Positions 31,309 to 40,515 of a stretch of DNA of 64,000 bases are shown one piece after another. Source of the DNA: Actinospica acidithermotolerans. GTDB lineage: Bacteria > Actinomycetota > Actinomycetes > Streptomycetales > Catenulisporaceae. Position numbers and translations under genes: made by a program. Under the pieces are notes generated by a model. That model ran no database searches and was not told the origin of the DNA. It saw only the letters and a list, made by a program, of their open reading frames with translations. The stretch covers positions 1 through 64,000 of the forward strand of contig NZ_JAGSOH010000022.1 of NCBI RefSeq assembly GCF_018139625.1. The letters run 5' to 3'. Every line of letters starts with the position of its first letter. Position 1 is the stretch's first letter.

Positions 31309-32283
31309 TCACGCGAGCACGCTCGCCGGGTCGGTGTTGGCGCCGCACAGGATCACGGCCACGTGCTCATCTTCTTCGGGCACGTATACGCCCTGCGACA
31401 GTGCGGCGAACGCGGTGGCGCCGCCGGGCTCGACGACCACCCTTCTGCGGTCCCACAGGTCGCGTCGCGCCTGCATGATCGCGTCGTCGGTGACCAGGAG
31501 GCTGGTCACGTTCGGGCTCTGGGCCAGGTCGAAGGCCATCCGGGAGACGCGGCGTGCGCCGAGGGCGTCGGCCGCGACCGAGTCCACGGCGACGTCGACG
31601 GGGCGGCCGGCCTCGAGGGACGCGTTCAGCGCGCGGCAGTTCTCCGGTTCGACGGCCACGACGCGGATCGGGCTGTCGGCGACGGCCGCGGCGATTCCGG
31701 AGAACAGGCCGCCGCCGCCGACCGACACGACGATCGTGTCCACGTCGGGGACCTGCCCGAGCAGTTCCGTCGCGATGGTGCCCGCGCCGGCGGCGATCAG
31801 GGGGTTGTCGTACGCGTGGGAGAGCAGGGCGCCGGATTCGCGGGCGAATTCGATCGACGCGGCGAGGGCGTGCGCGTACTCGGTGCCGACCAGGCGCACG
31901 TCCGCTCCGTAGCCGCGCAGCTTGGCGACCTTGAACGCGGGCGCGGTCTCCGGCACGAAGACCGTCGCACGGGTCTGCGTCGCCCGGGCCGCCCACGCGC
32001 ACGCCAGGCCCGCGTTGCCGCCAGAGGCGATGGCGATGCCCGCCTCGGGCATCGTGCCGCCCCGCAGATGGAAACCCGCGAGGTTCGCCGCGCCGCGCGC
32101 CTTGAAGCTGCCGGTGTGCTGCATGTACTCGAGCGCGAACGTGACCCGGCGGCCAGGATGGAGGTCCGTGTCCGCGGGCGCGACCGCGAGCGGGCGGACA
32201 CGGCCGGCGATGCGGTCCTGCGCGGCCTTGACGTCGGACGGCCCGAGCGGCGACGGGTCGAGGCCGGCGGCAGGTGCGCTCAC
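31309..32283 (-). CDS. Threonine/serine dehydratase-like PLP enzyme
   Basis: 324 residues. Fold-type II PLP enzyme: Schiff-base Lys in QHTGSFKARGAANLA, phosphate-binding IASGGNAGLACAWAA, and the C-terminal GGGGLFSGIAAAV. Similar to IlvA/TdcB-like dehydratases without an ACT domain, or to hydroxyectoine-utilisation dehydratases. GTG 32283 overlaps the stop of the upstream hydrolase as GTGA, so the genes are coupled. Substrate is not certain. Confidence 0.87.
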   Translation of the reverse strand: MSAPAAGLDPSPLGPSDVKAAQDRIAGRVRPLAVAPADTDLHPGRRVTFALEYMQHTGSFKARGAANLAGFHLRGGTMPEAGIAIASGGNAGLACAWAARATQTRATVFVPETAPAFKVAKLRGYGADVRLVGTEYAHALAASIEFARESGALLSHAYDNPLIAAGAGTIATELLGQVPDVDTIVVSVGGGGLFSGIAAAVADSPIRVVAVEPENCRALNASLEAGRPVDVAVDSVAADALGARRVSRMAFDLAQSPNVTSLLVTDDAIMQARRDLWDRRRVVVEPGGATAFAALSQGVYVPEEDEHVAVILCGANTDPASVLA

Positions 32284-33221
32284 GATGCGGCCCTCCCGGG
32301 TTCGTGATCGGCGGAGGTCGGGAACGGCAGCACGTCGACGAGCGCGTCGGCCGCCTCGTCCGGGATCCAGTGGCTCACGCCCTCGAGCTCGACGAAGCGG
32401 TACGGGCCGGCCGCGTACGCCACGCAGCGCTCGGCGGCGTCGCGCGAGATCGCGATGTCGCCCGTCGACCAGACGAAGACCACCGGGGCCTCGATAGCGG
32501 GCACCGAGGTGCCCTCGCCGAACTTGGCCGCGCGGTACCAGTTGAGGGCGGCGCGCAGCGCGTCCGGCTCGCCGAGCACGGAGAGGTGCGGTTCGATCAC
32601 GGAATCCGGCAAGGGGTGATAAAGAGCACGCAATCGCCGCGCGCCGTCCTCGAGCAGAACCCCGACGGCCTTCTCCGGATCGCGGAAGAGCTGGACGTAT
32701 TCGGACATCTTCCGCTGCCGCGGACTCTGCGCGAGCGCCTCGGCGAACGCGGCCGGGTGCGGGACCGAGACCGCGGTGAGCGTGCGAACACGCTCCGGAT
32801 AGCGGGCCGCGAGGTACCAGCCCACCATCGCCCCCCAGTCGTGGCCGACGACGTCCACGTGTTCGATCCCGCACGCGTCGAGCAGGCCCGCGATGTCGGC
32901 GGCGAGCGCCGGCAGGGCGTACGCGGACGGGTCGGCCGGGCGCGCTCCCGGAGAGTATCCTCGCTGGTCAGGGGCGATGAGCCGGAGCGGAGCTCGCGAC
33001 GCGGCGAGCCGGGCCGCGACCGCGTCGTACGCGCGGTGGGTCTGCGGGAAGCCGTGCAGCAGCAGCACCGGGCGGCCGCCGGGGACGCCCCGCTCGGCCA
33101 CGGTGAAGGTCAGGTCGCGCACCGCCACCTCGCGGATCCGCCAGCCGCCCTCGCCCCCCGCCGCCGGGTCCGCCGCATCCCGGGTGACGCCTTCGTCGCC
33201 CTGGGTATCGAATTCCGCCAC
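32280..33221 (-). CDS. Alpha/beta hydrolase, epoxide-hydrolase/haloalkane-dehalogenase type
   Basis: 313 residues. HGFPQTHRAYDAV oxyanion loop, nucleophile VVGHDWGAMVGW with Asp in place of Ser (as in epoxide hydrolases and dehalogenases), FVWSTGDIAIS acid loop and a late EGVSHWIP His. The Asp nucleophile separates it from the Ser hydrolase at 13772. The first 30 residues are low-complexity. GTG 33221. Coupled to the dehydratase downstream. Confidence 0.87.
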   Translation of the reverse strand: MAEFDTQGDEGVTRDAADPAAGGEGGWRIREVAVRDLTFTVAERGVPGGRPVLLLHGFPQTHRAYDAVAARLAASRAPLRLIAPDQRGYSPGARPADPSAYALPALAADIAGLLDACGIEHVDVVGHDWGAMVGWYLAARYPERVRTLTAVSVPHPAAFAEALAQSPRQRKMSEYVQLFRDPEKAVGVLLEDGARRLRALYHPLPDSVIEPHLSVLGEPDALRAALNWYRAAKFGEGTSVPAIEAPVVFVWSTGDIAISRDAAERCVAYAAGPYRFVELEGVSHWIPDEAADALVDVLPFPTSADHEPGRAAS

Positions 33222-33523
33222 GGGAACCGCCCTCTCACCGTCGATCGCCGCCGTTCAGACCGCTTCGGATCGACCCTACGCCACCCCGCGCGAGCGCCGC
33301 GGAATCCACGGCCCGTCAGCTGACCCGGCGTCAATTCCCGGAAATTGTCCGAATTATTCATGAATATCGAAGTCTGCGCACAGCCGTTTGAGGAGTGGAT
33401 CAACCACCCTCCGCATCGTTATCGTTCAGTGACATTTCTGGCTCGAAACCCGGGTCCGTTTTGGCCTAGTGTGCTCATCCAGTTGCTGGTGTTCAGATAC
33501 GAACTTACGCATCGACAGCAACA
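33222..33523. promoter_or_regulatory. Intergenic leader upstream of the ydaO riboswitch
   Basis: Contains an AT-rich stretch near 33332-33370 including the palindrome ATTCATGAAT (33356-33365) and nearby AATTCCCGGAAATT. This is the probable promoter/upstream control region for the wall-hydrolase gene. No ORF is supported here. Confidence 0.4.
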
Positions 33524-33652
33524 CCGCCGAGTTCACGCGGACGCGACAGCCGTCCGCGAGGAGCCGGGGACCCAATCCCCCTGGGGTGAATCCGCGTCCG
33601 CGCGGTAGGGCGACCTCTTGCGCCCGAACCCGTCAGCTAACCCGGTAGGCGG
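33524..33652 (+). ncRNA. ydaO-yuaA (c-di-AMP) riboswitch
   Basis: Conserved blocks: P1 strand CCGCC (33524-33528) pairing with GGCGG (33648-33652); GAGCCGGGGACCCAATCC; GGGGTGAATCCG; CGGTAGGGCGACCTCT; and CCCGAACCCGTCAGCTAACC (33622-33641) before the closing strand. This is the usual control of Rpf/LysM wall hydrolases in actinobacteria, where c-di-AMP binding turns the gene off. The start codon lies 20 bp after the element. Confidence 0.93.
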
Positions 33653-33672
33653 CCAAAGAGGAAAGAGCAAGC

Positions 33673-34659
33673 ATGTCTTCGCACCGCAAGCCCAGGCTTT
33701 TCAGCGCCCGAAAGCGGGCCCGGGCCGTAACCCTGTGTGCCGCCACCATCGGCGCCGCCGCGATGCCCGCCCTCGCTCAGGCCGCGACCAGCGGGTCGAG
33801 CGCGACCGCCGCCGTGACCGTGCACCCCAAGGCCACCACGCACGTCGCCAGCGCCGTCGTGCGCACCGCGGCCCTGCAGGCGGCCAAGGCCACGAGCACC
33901 GGCACCGTCATCGCCGTCTCGGACACCACCGGCTCCTCGTCGTCCTCGTCCTCGAGCGACAAGACCTACACCGTGGTCTCCGGTGACACCCTGTCCGGCA
34001 TCGCCGAGCGCGAGCTGGGCAGCGGCGACAAGTACTCCGAGATCTTCTCGGCGAACAAGGACAAGTCCGAGTCGGACGGCCGCACCTTCACCGACCCGAA
34101 CCTGATCTACCCGGGCTGGACCCTCGAGATCCCGACGGCCTCGGCCACCGAGAGCAGCTCCGGCTCGTCGAACTCGTCGAGCTCCTCCTCCGACTCGGAC
34201 GGCTCCGCCTCGTCGAGCTCGAGCAGCTCGTCGAGCTCCAGCGGCAGCTCGTCCAGCGCCTCCGCCGACTCGGCGTCGTCCTCCTCCTCGTCGAGCTCCT
34301 CGTCCACCTCGTACGCGGACAACCTGGACGGCTGGATCAACGAGGCCATCTCGATCCTGAACGCGAACGGCTACTCCGTCTCGTACAACGCGATCTACGA
34401 GACCGCGATGAACGAGTCGAGCGGCAACCCGGACGCCGAGAACAACTCCGACTCGAACGCCGCCAACGGCAACCCGTCGAAGGGTCTGATGCAGACCACG
34501 CAGACCACCTTCGACGCGTACGCCCTCTCCGGCTACAACGACATCTGGAACCCGGTCGACAACATCATCGCGGCCGCGATCTACGCGCAGGACACCTACG
34601 GCGGCCTGGACAACGTCGTGTCCGCCCGCTGCGGCGGCTCCTGCTGGTACGGCTACTAG
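33673..34659 (+). CDS. Secreted LysM and transglycosylase-domain wall hydrolase
   Basis: 328 residues. Signal peptide (about 1-38, basic then hydrophobic, ALAQAA). LysM domain (about 97-152: YTVVSGDTLSGIAERELG... LIYPGWTLEIP) for peptidoglycan binding. A very Ser-rich linker follows (about 156-212). The C-terminal SLT-like domain (about 215-328) has YNAIYETAMNESSGNP with the catalytic Glu and KGLMQTTQTTFDAYAL. It is expected to cleave peptidoglycan during growth or germination. RBS GAGGAAAG before ATG 33673. Controlled by the upstream c-di-AMP riboswitch. Confidence 0.93.
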   Translation: MSSHRKPRLFSARKRARAVTLCAATIGAAAMPALAQAATSGSSATAAVTVHPKATTHVASAVVRTAALQAAKATSTGTVIAVSDTTGSSSSSSSSDKTYTVVSGDTLSGIAERELGSGDKYSEIFSANKDKSESDGRTFTDPNLIYPGWTLEIPTASATESSSGSSNSSSSSSDSDGSASSSSSSSSSSSGSSSSASADSASSSSSSSSSSTSYADNLDGWINEAISILNANGYSVSYNAIYETAMNESSGNPDAENNSDSNAANGNPSKGLMQTTQTTFDAYALSGYNDIWNPVDNIIAAAIYAQDTYGGLDNVVSARCGGSCWYGY

Positions 34660-34710
34660 GCCGAAGAGCCGGCACCGCCGGCACCGCGGACCTCACGCAC
34701 AGCGCACCAC

Positions 34711-34775
34711 GCGGTACGCGACGAGGTCCCGGGCGTCACACCTCTCCCGACGCCCGGGGCTCCGCCGCGTACCGC
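34711..34775 (+). terminator. Nested hairpin after the LysM gene
   Basis: Outer arms GCGGTACGCG (34711-34720) and CGCGTACCGC (34766-34775); inner arms CCCGGGCGTC (34728-34737) and GACGCCCGGG (34749-34758). Strong termination structure after the wall-hydrolase gene. Confidence 0.7.
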
Positions 34776-34813
34776 GTCGCCGCGTTTGGATGGGGATTGC
34801 GGGCAGACGGATA

Positions 34814-34845
34814 CCCGCCGTGCCGACGAGGATCGGCACGGCGGG
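34814..34845 (-). terminator. Hairpin after the DUF779 gene
   Basis: Perfect 13-bp arms CCCGCCGTGCCGA (34814-34826) and its complement (34833-34845), loop CGAGGA, 15 bp beyond the end of the convergent DUF779 gene. Confidence 0.75.
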
Positions 34846-34859
34846 CTGCAGGGATCCAT

Positions 34860-35261
34860 CTATCTCAGCGCTCTTCGATCAAGTACCTCCTCTTCGAGAT
34901 CGGTGAGCAGCCGCGACCTGATCATGAATCGCACGCCCTCGGGAGCCTCCAGCGAGAAACCGCTGCCGCGTCCTGGGACGACGTCCACGGTCAGGTGTGT
35001 GTGGCGCCAGCGCTCGAACTGCCCGGCGCCCATCCAGAAGGAGACCGGTTCGGCGACGCCGGGCACCTCGAGCCGCTCCAGGAGCACGTCCGCGGAACCC
35101 GTGCGGAACTCCCCGGCGAGGTAGCACATCGGCGAGCTGCCGTCGCAGCAGCCTCCGCTCTGATGGAACATCAGCGGCCCGTTGGCCGCGTACAGGTCGC
35201 GCAGCACCGCGGCCGCCGCCTCGGTGACGGCGACGCGGTGGACCGCCGTTTCCTCAGCCAT
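34860..35261 (-). CDS. DUF779 protein linked to aldehyde dehydrogenase
   Basis: 133 residues. DUF779 family signature: FHQSGGCCDGSSPMCYLAGEF, with three conserved Cys, then WMGAGQFERWRHTHLTVDVV and GSGFSLEAPEGVRFMIRSRL. The family is almost always encoded beside NAD-dependent aldehyde dehydrogenases; a maturation or redox role has been suggested but not established. ATG 35261. Last gene of the regulator-dehydrogenase-DUF779 set, 100 bp behind the dehydrogenase. Confidence 0.88.
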   Translation of the reverse strand: MAEETAVHRVAVTEAAAAVLRDLYAANGPLMFHQSGGCCDGSSPMCYLAGEFRTGSADVLLERLEVPGVAEPVSFWMGAGQFERWRHTHLTVDVVPGRGSGFSLEAPEGVRFMIRSRLLTDLEEEVLDRRALR

Positions 35262-35361
35262 CTTCGCTCCGCACCGCCCTTCGTTGTTCGCGTGACGTCG
35301 ATGTCTCCGGCCGGCGCCGCTGCCCCGGCGCCGGCCGCCCTCGCTCCCCTGCGGCCGCGGC

Positions 35362-36885
35362 CTAGAAGAAGCCCATCGCCTTCGGGCTATAGCTGACCAG
35401 CAGGTTCTTCGTCTGCTGGTAGTGCTCGAGCATCATCTTGTGGTTCTCCCGGCCGATGCCCGAGCCCTTGTACCCGCCGAAAGCCGCGTGCGCCGGGTAG
35501 AGGTGGTAGCAGTTCGTCCACACCCGGCCGGCCTGGATCGCCCGGCCGGCCCGGTAGGCGGTCCCGGCGTCGCGGGTCCACACGCCGGCCCCGAGGCCGT
35601 AGAGCGTGTCGTTGGCGATCTTGATCGCGTCGTCGAAGTCGTCGAAGGCGGCGACCGAGACGACCGGGCCGAAGATCTCCTCCTGGAAGATCCGCATGTG
35701 GTTCGCGCCCTCGAAGATCGTCGGCTGCACGTAGTAGCCGCCGCTCAGCTCGCCGCCGAGGTCGAGGCGCTCGCCGCCGGTGAGCACCTTGGCGCCCTCG
35801 GCCTGGCCGATCTCCAGGTAGGACAGGATCTTCTCGAGCTGGTCGTTCGAGGCCTGCGCGCCCACCATCGTGTCGGTGTCCAGCGGGTGGCCCCGCACGA
35901 TCCGCTCGGTGCGGGCGACCGCGTCGGCGAGGAAGTCGTGGTAGTGGCCGCGCTGGATCAGGGCCCTGCTCGGGCAGGTGCACACCTCGCCCTGGTTCAG
36001 CGCGAACATCGTGAAGCCCTCGAGCGCCTTGTCGTAGAAGTCGTCGCGGGCGCTGGAGACGTCGTCGAAGAACACGTTCGGGCTCTTGCCGCCGAGCTCC
36101 AGGGTGACCGGCTTGATGTTCTCGCTGGCGTACTGCATGATCAGCCGGCCGGTGGTGGTCTCGCCGGTGAAGGCGATCTTGGCGACCCGGGCGCTGGAGG
36201 CGAGCGGCTTGCCCGCCTCGACACCGAAGCCGTTGACGATGTTGACCACGCCGGGCGGCAGCAGGTCCGCGATCAGGCCCATGAGGAAGTGCACCGACGC
36301 CGGGGTCTGCTCCGCCGGCTTGAGCACCACGGCGTTGCCCGCGGCGAGCGCCGGGGCGAGCTTCCAGACGGCCATCAGGATCGGGAAGTTCCACGGGATG
36401 ATCTGGCCGACGACGCCGAGCGGCTCGTGGAAGTGGTACGCGACGGTGGCGTCGTCGAGCTCGGCGAGGCTGCCCTCCTGGGCGCGCAGGGCTCCGGCGA
36501 AGTAGCGGAAGTGGTCGATCGCGAGCGGGATGTCGGCGGCCAGGGTCTCCCGGATCGGCTTGCCGTTCTCCCAGGTCTCGGCGAGCGCGAGTTCGGCGAG
36601 GTGCTCCTGCATCCGGTCGGCGATCTTGTTGAGCACGTCGGCGCGCTGCGCGGCGGGGGTGCGGCCCCAGCCGGGCGCGGCCGCGTGCGCGGCGTCGAGG
36701 GCGCGCTCGACGTCCTCGGCGGTGCCCCGGGCGACCTCGCAGAACGTCTGCCCGGTGACCGGGGTCGGGTTCTCGAAGTACCTGCCGCCGGCCGGCGGGA
36801 CGTACTCGCCGCCGATCCAGTGGTCGTACCGGGTCGAAAAGGACATCAGTGCGTCGGGCTGGCCCGGCGCCGCGTACCGCGTCAT
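35362..36885 (-). CDS. NAD-dependent aldehyde dehydrogenase (ExaC/acetaldehyde type)
   Basis: 507 residues. ALDH fold: [20 protein letters not shown], catalytic Glu in [16 protein letters not shown], catalytic Cys in [23 protein letters not shown] and [11 protein letters not shown]. The Cys-Thr-Cys arrangement and full-length match are those of the ExaC/AldA group used for ethanol or acetaldehyde oxidation. ATG 36885. Preceded by the AcoR-like regulator on the same strand and followed by DUF779, a set seen around AcoR-controlled alcohol catabolism. Confidence 0.93.
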   Translation of the reverse strand: MTRYAAPGQPDALMSFSTRYDHWIGGEYVPPAGGRYFENPTPVTGQTFCEVARGTAEDVERALDAAHAAAPGWGRTPAAQRADVLNKIADRMQEHLAELALAETWENGKPIRETLAADIPLAIDHFRYFAGALRAQEGSLAELDDATVAYHFHEPLGVVGQIIPWNFPILMAVWKLAPALAAGNAVVLKPAEQTPASVHFLMGLIADLLPPGVVNIVNGFGVEAGKPLASSARVAKIAFTGETTTGRLIMQYASENIKPVTLELGGKSPNVFFDDVSSARDDFYDKALEGFTMFALNQGEVCTCPSRALIQRGHYHDFLADAVARTERIVRGHPLDTDTMVGAQASNDQLEKILSYLEIGQAEGAKVLTGGERLDLGGELSGGYYVQPTIFEGANHMRIFQEEIFGPVVSVAAFDDFDDAIKIANDTLYGLGAGVWTRDAGTAYRAGRAIQAGRVWTNCYHLYPAHAAFGGYKGSGIGRENHKMMLEHYQQTKNLLVSYSPKAMGFF

Positions 36886-36953
36886 CGTGCGCCTCCACGG
36901 GAGAGTCGGGCCGCTCGCCGTTGCGCGGCCTCGATCCCGAGGCTAGTCCGCGG

Positions 36954-36970
36954 AACGTTACGTCAACGTT
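36954..36970. promoter_or_regulatory. Two AACGTT palindromes 11 bp apart
   Basis: AACGTT at 36954-36959 and 36965-36970, one helical turn apart, at the junction of the regulator gene end and the aldehyde dehydrogenase promoter. Candidate binding site for the upstream regulator. Confidence 0.4.
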
Positions 36971-38294
36971 GCATTCGGTGACGTACGGGCCGCGGCACCC
37001 GGTCCCCGGCCAATCGGCGCACGTGGCCGGCCGCTTCGGCGCGGCGCGCCCCGGGCGGCAGCAGCGGGACGAGGCGCTCCCAGGCGTCGAGGTCGTCGGG
37101 GCCGCAGCGTTCGAGCCAGACGTCGATCAGCTTCGGGTCGCCGGATTCGAGCACTGCGGTGCGCAGCCTGGCGTCGATCCGGTTCCGCTCGTCGAGTACG
37201 GACGGGGCCTCGGAGCGCGGCAGCAGCGGACCGGCGTACGCGTCGAGCGCGGCCTGCGCGTTCTTCTCGCGCAGCGCCCTGGCCACGTCCAGGAAGTCGG
37301 CGGTGACCGGAGCGGTCAGCCGGTAGGGGCGGGATCCGATCAGATCGCCGAGCACCCGGCGCAGCCGCGTCACCTCGACGCGCACGGTCGCCTCCGAGGC
37401 GGAGTCGTCGTCGTAGAGGGCCGTGGCCAGCTGATCGCCCGTCAGGCCCTCGGGATGCCGGGCCAGGATGGCCAGTATCTCGCTGTGCCTGCGGTTGAAG
37501 CGCGTCTCGCGGCCGCGCTGGACCAGCACCGCCTGATCGCGGCCGAGCGCGAGCAGCCGTGCCGCGGCGTACGGCTGCGAGGCCGGTTCGCCGGCCCCGG
37601 GCACCCAGAGCGCGCCGTCGGACTCGCGCCGCCAGCCCGGGCTCGCGGCGAGCTGCGCCTCCGCGGCCTTCGCCGCCGCATTGACCAGTGCGAGGCTGTG
37701 CGGGTGCGCGACGATGTCGCCCCCGGTCACGTCCACGATGCCGAGGATCCGGCCGGTCGCCGGGTCGTGGATCGGCGCGGCGGCGCAGGTCCAGGACTGC
37801 ACGGCGGGCCGGAAGTGCTCGGAGGCGAAGATCTGCACGGCATGATCGAGGGCGAGCGCGGTGCCGGGGGCGTTGGTGCCCGCGCTGGCCTCGTCCCAGA
37901 CCGCGCCCTCGACGAAGTTCATCCGCTCGGCCCGGCCCCGGGCCCACCGGTGCCCCTCGACCCAGAGCAGCCTGCCGGTCGCGTCGCACACGGCCATGAG
38001 GTGCTTGCCGTCCTCGGCGACGCCGCCGACGAGCTCCCGCAGCAGTTCCATGACCTGGGCGAGCGGGTGCGCGGCGCGGTAGCTCTCGAGGTCGGTGCCG
38101 GTGAGCGTGACCGGGGCGTGCTCGGCGGGGTCGAGGCCGACGCAGCGCTGCCAGGACTGCGCGACCACCGGGCGGACCCGCGGGCCGACGCCGCCGACCT
38201 CCTCGCCGGCCAGGAACGCCTCCTTCACCCCGGCGATCGCGCGTGCGGTCGCCGTCGGATCCGGGCCGGCCTCGGCCATCCAACCGTCGCTCAT
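36963..38294 (-). CDS. AcoR-like regulator: GAF domain and C-terminal winged helix
   Basis: 443 residues. The N-terminal half resembles AcoR: VVAQSWQRCVGLDPAEHAPV, then a GAF sensor (about 85-215; GKHLMAVCDATGRLLWVEGH, AGTNAPGTALALDHAVQIFA, HPHSLALVNAAAKAAEAQL). The AAA+ sigma-54 domain and FIS helix of true AcoR are missing. Instead an OmpR/winged-helix-like region (about 265-340; FNRRHSEILAILARHPEGLT, then SEATVRVEVTRLRRVLGDLI) provides DNA binding. This is the actinobacterial type that works without sigma-54. It probably activates the adjacent aldehyde dehydrogenase in response to a small carbonyl or alcohol. ATG 38294. Confidence 0.85.
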   Translation of the reverse strand: MSDGWMAEAGPDPTATARAIAGVKEAFLAGEEVGGVGPRVRPVVAQSWQRCVGLDPAEHAPVTLTGTDLESYRAAHPLAQVMELLRELVGGVAEDGKHLMAVCDATGRLLWVEGHRWARGRAERMNFVEGAVWDEASAGTNAPGTALALDHAVQIFASEHFRPAVQSWTCAAAPIHDPATGRILGIVDVTGGDIVAHPHSLALVNAAAKAAEAQLAASPGWRRESDGALWVPGAGEPASQPYAAARLLALGRDQAVLVQRGRETRFNRRHSEILAILARHPEGLTGDQLATALYDDDSASEATVRVEVTRLRRVLGDLIGSRPYRLTAPVTADFLDVARALREKNAQAALDAYAGPLLPRSEAPSVLDERNRIDARLRTAVLESGDPKLIDVWLERCGPDDLDAWERLVPLLPPGARRAEAAGHVRRLAGDRVPRPVRHRMQR

Positions 38295-38725
38295 CTCAGT
38301 GCGCCATCCCCGCCTTCGACTTCTGGTTGCGACTATACGGTCGCTCGGCGCTCACGTCAGCGGATACGCGCCGTCGGCACCCGTTCGGAAAGCGTTGCGC
38401 GTTAAGAGAATTGTCGGCGCCTCATACCAGCGTCGTACGCGGCCGCCGACCGCCGTCGTAGGCGACTGTGGGTAATCATCAGTGCGGCGGACGCAACCGA
38501 AGGGCGCCGCCGCCTAGGGTAAGGGGCGTCCAACGGGTGGAAAGAGCCCCTTCGCGCCCTGGTGACCTCCGGTTGCCCGGCCTTGTGGGGGTCCGGCCGC
38601 CGGACCGGGTGGTGTTCGCCCCGCACCACGGCCGCGGGGCGGCCACCACCCAGCTATTTCTTCCGTCCGCGCAGGTCAGCGGCCGAAACCGGCGCGGGAG
38701 GCGCGGCGGTGACAGACTGGTGAGC
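38295..38725. promoter_or_regulatory. 431-bp intergenic region between divergent genes
   Basis: Holds the promoters of the AcoR-like gene and of the methyltransferase. Visible structure: AAGGGGC (38521-38527) with GCCCCTT (38546-38552), and GTCCGG-CCG-CCGGAC (about 38591-38605). No conserved riboswitch class or ORF was recognised. Early part (38400-38440) includes TTAAGAGAATTG, unusually AT-rich. Confidence 0.4.
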
Positions 38726-39550
38726 ATGATGGACCCCGTCGACCGGGCCGAGCTGGCCCTCAGCCTGGGAGAGATCGACCCGGACACGCCGAGCCCCGCG
38801 CGCATCTACGACTTCTGGCTCGGCGGCTCGAACAACTTCGCGGCGGACCGCGAGGTCGGGCGGCGCAGCGCCGAGGCCATGCCGCAGCTGCCCATCGCGG
38901 CGCGGGCGAACCGCGCCTTCCTCGGCCGCGTGGTCCACCATCTGGTCGCCGACCTGGGCGTGGACCAGCTGCTCGACCTCGGCTCTGGGGTGCCGACCGC
39001 CGGGAACGTGCACGAGGTGGCGCGTGCGGCGAACCCGGAAGCGCGGGTCGTCTACGTGGACATCGACCCGGTCGCGATCGCGCACGCCCGCGCGCTGCTG
39101 GCGGACGTGGACGGCTGCGAGGCGATCCTGGCCGACCTGCGCAACCCGGCCGCGGTGCTGGACCACCCGCTGCTGCGCTCGACCATCGACCTGGCGCGGC
39201 CGGTCGCGGTGATGATGTTCGCGGTGCTGCACTTCATCCCGGACGACGCCTCGCCCGAGCTGATCGTGCGCGACTTCATGGAGGCCGTCCCGGACGGCAG
39301 CTACTTGGCGATCTCGCACGGCACGCCGGACCGGCACGACCCGGGCGCGCAGCAGGACGCGGCCCGCTCGTACGCGGCAAGGGTCGCGACCCCCTTCATC
39401 GCGCGCACGCCGGAGGAGGTCGCCGCGCTGCTCGGCCCGCTCAAGCCGCTCCCGCCGGGCCTGGTCCCGATCGACGAATGGATGCCGGACCCGCCCGCCG
39501 ACCCGAAGCGCTCCCAGCCGGCCTACGGCGGGATCGCGCGCAAGATCTGA
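38726..39550 (+). CDS. S-adenosyl methyltransferase (Methyltransf_19 family)
   Basis: 274 residues. Signatures: TPSPARIYDFWLGGSNNFAA, LLDLGSGVPTAGNVHEVARA (SAM-binding glycine loop), VVYVDIDPVAIAHARALL and VMMFAVLHFIPDDASPELIV. The family is highly expanded in Streptomyces-like genomes and has no firmly known substrate. Adjacent ATGs at 38726 and 38729; a GTG at 38720 is also possible. Confidence 0.9.
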   Translation: MMDPVDRAELALSLGEIDPDTPSPARIYDFWLGGSNNFAADREVGRRSAEAMPQLPIAARANRAFLGRVVHHLVADLGVDQLLDLGSGVPTAGNVHEVARAANPEARVVYVDIDPVAIAHARALLADVDGCEAILADLRNPAAVLDHPLLRSTIDLARPVAVMMFAVLHFIPDDASPELIVRDFMEAVPDGSYLAISHGTPDRHDPGAQQDAARSYAARVATPFIARTPEEVAALLGPLKPLPPGLVPIDEWMPDPPADPKRSQPAYGGIARKI

Positions 39551-39590
39551 TCGGCGACCGGTCGGCGCCGAGCGGGTGGCCGGCCGCCGG

Positions 39591-39884
39591 CTACTCGGCC
39601 GGGCCGACCTCGACGCCGTGCCAGAACGCCACATGGTTGCGGATCTGCTCGGCCTCGGGCTTCGGCTCGGGGTAGTACCAGGCGGCGTCCTGGTTGGACT
39701 GGCCGTCCACGGACACCGTGTAGTAGCTGGCCGTCCCCTTCCACGGGCAGACCGTGTGCGTGTCGCTGTCCGCGAACAGCTCGCGGTTCACCGTTTCCGC
39801 CGGGAAGTAGTGGTTGCCCTCGACGACCACCGTCCGGTCGCTCTCGGCCAGCACTCTCCCGTTCCAGACCGCCTGCATCCTCAT
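39591..39884 (-). CDS. DUF427 domain protein
   Basis: 97 residues. DUF427: AVWNGRVLAESDRTVVVEGN, HYFPAETVNRELF, VCPWKGTASYYTVSVDG and NQDAAWYYPEPKPEAEQIR. Beta-tent-like fold of unknown function, often duplicated in actinobacteria. ATG 39884 or 39878; both have GAGG upstream. It lies 5 bp after the GTPase gene stop and may belong to the conservon operon. Confidence 0.85.
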   Translation of the reverse strand: MRMQAVWNGRVLAESDRTVVVEGNHYFPAETVNRELFADSDTHTVCPWKGTASYYTVSVDGQSNQDAAWYYPEPKPEAEQIRNHVAFWHGVEVGPAE

Positions 39885-39888
39885 GGCC

Positions 39889-40515
39889 TCAGCGTACGAC
39901 GCGCGGCGCCCGGGAGGCGGCAAGCAGGTATCGGGCCAGGCTGATGAGCACGTCGCGGCAGGATTCGCGCTCGCGGGCGTCGAAGTCGACCACCGGGACC
40001 GTCGTGGGCAGGTCGAGCGCCTCGCGCAGCTCCTCCGGCCGGTAGACCGGCGCGCCGGGGAAGCGGTTGGCCGCGACGATGAACGCGCAGCCGCGCCGCT
40101 CGAGGCGTTCGAGCACGTCGAAGCTCTCGGCCAGCCGCAGCACGTCGACGATCACGACCGCGCCGAGCGCCCCCTCGACGAGACCGTCCCACAGGAACCA
40201 GAAGCGCTCCTGTCCCGGCGTGCCGAACAGGTAGAGCACGACCCGGTCGCTGACCGTGATCCGGCCGAAGTCCATCGCGACGGTGGTCTCGGTCTTGGCC
40301 GAGGACGGACCGAGCGCGTCGACCGGGACCGAGCGCCGCGACATCGTCTCCTCGGTCGTCAGCGGGCTGATCTCGCTGACCGAGCGGACCATGGTGGACT
40401 TGCCGACGCCGAGCGGGCCGACGATCGCGATCTTGAGCGCGACCGTCGCGGTGGGTTCCAGCTCGCGTACTCCGGTCCGCACGCCGCCGAACGGATCAGA
40501 GCCGTTGAAGGCCAC
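39889..40515 (-). CDS. CvnD-like small GTPase of a conservon
   Basis: 208 residues. P-loop GPLGVGKST (33-41), switch/G3 region YLFGTPGQERFWFLW, and NRFPGAPVYRPEEL in place of a canonical NKxD. Such GTPases pair with a CvnA sensor ATPase, roadblock and DUF742 proteins at the membrane in a signalling complex. Overlaps the DUF742 gene by 20 bp. ATG 40515. Confidence 0.92.
   Translation of the reverse strand: MAFNGSDPFGGVRTGVRELEPTATVALKIAIVGPLGVGKSTMVRSVSEISPLTTEETMSRRSVPVDALGPSSAKTETTVAMDFGRITVSDRVVLYLFGTPGQERFWFLWDGLVEGALGAVVIVDVLRLAESFDVLERLERRGCAFIVAANRFPGAPVYRPEELREALDLPTTVPVVDFDARERESCRDVLISLARYLLAASRAPRVVR

Noticed and set aside
38295-38725. Possible structured RNA upstream of the methyltransferase
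   Set aside because: Only short GC hairpins are seen and no known riboswitch consensus; kept as a plain intergenic region.
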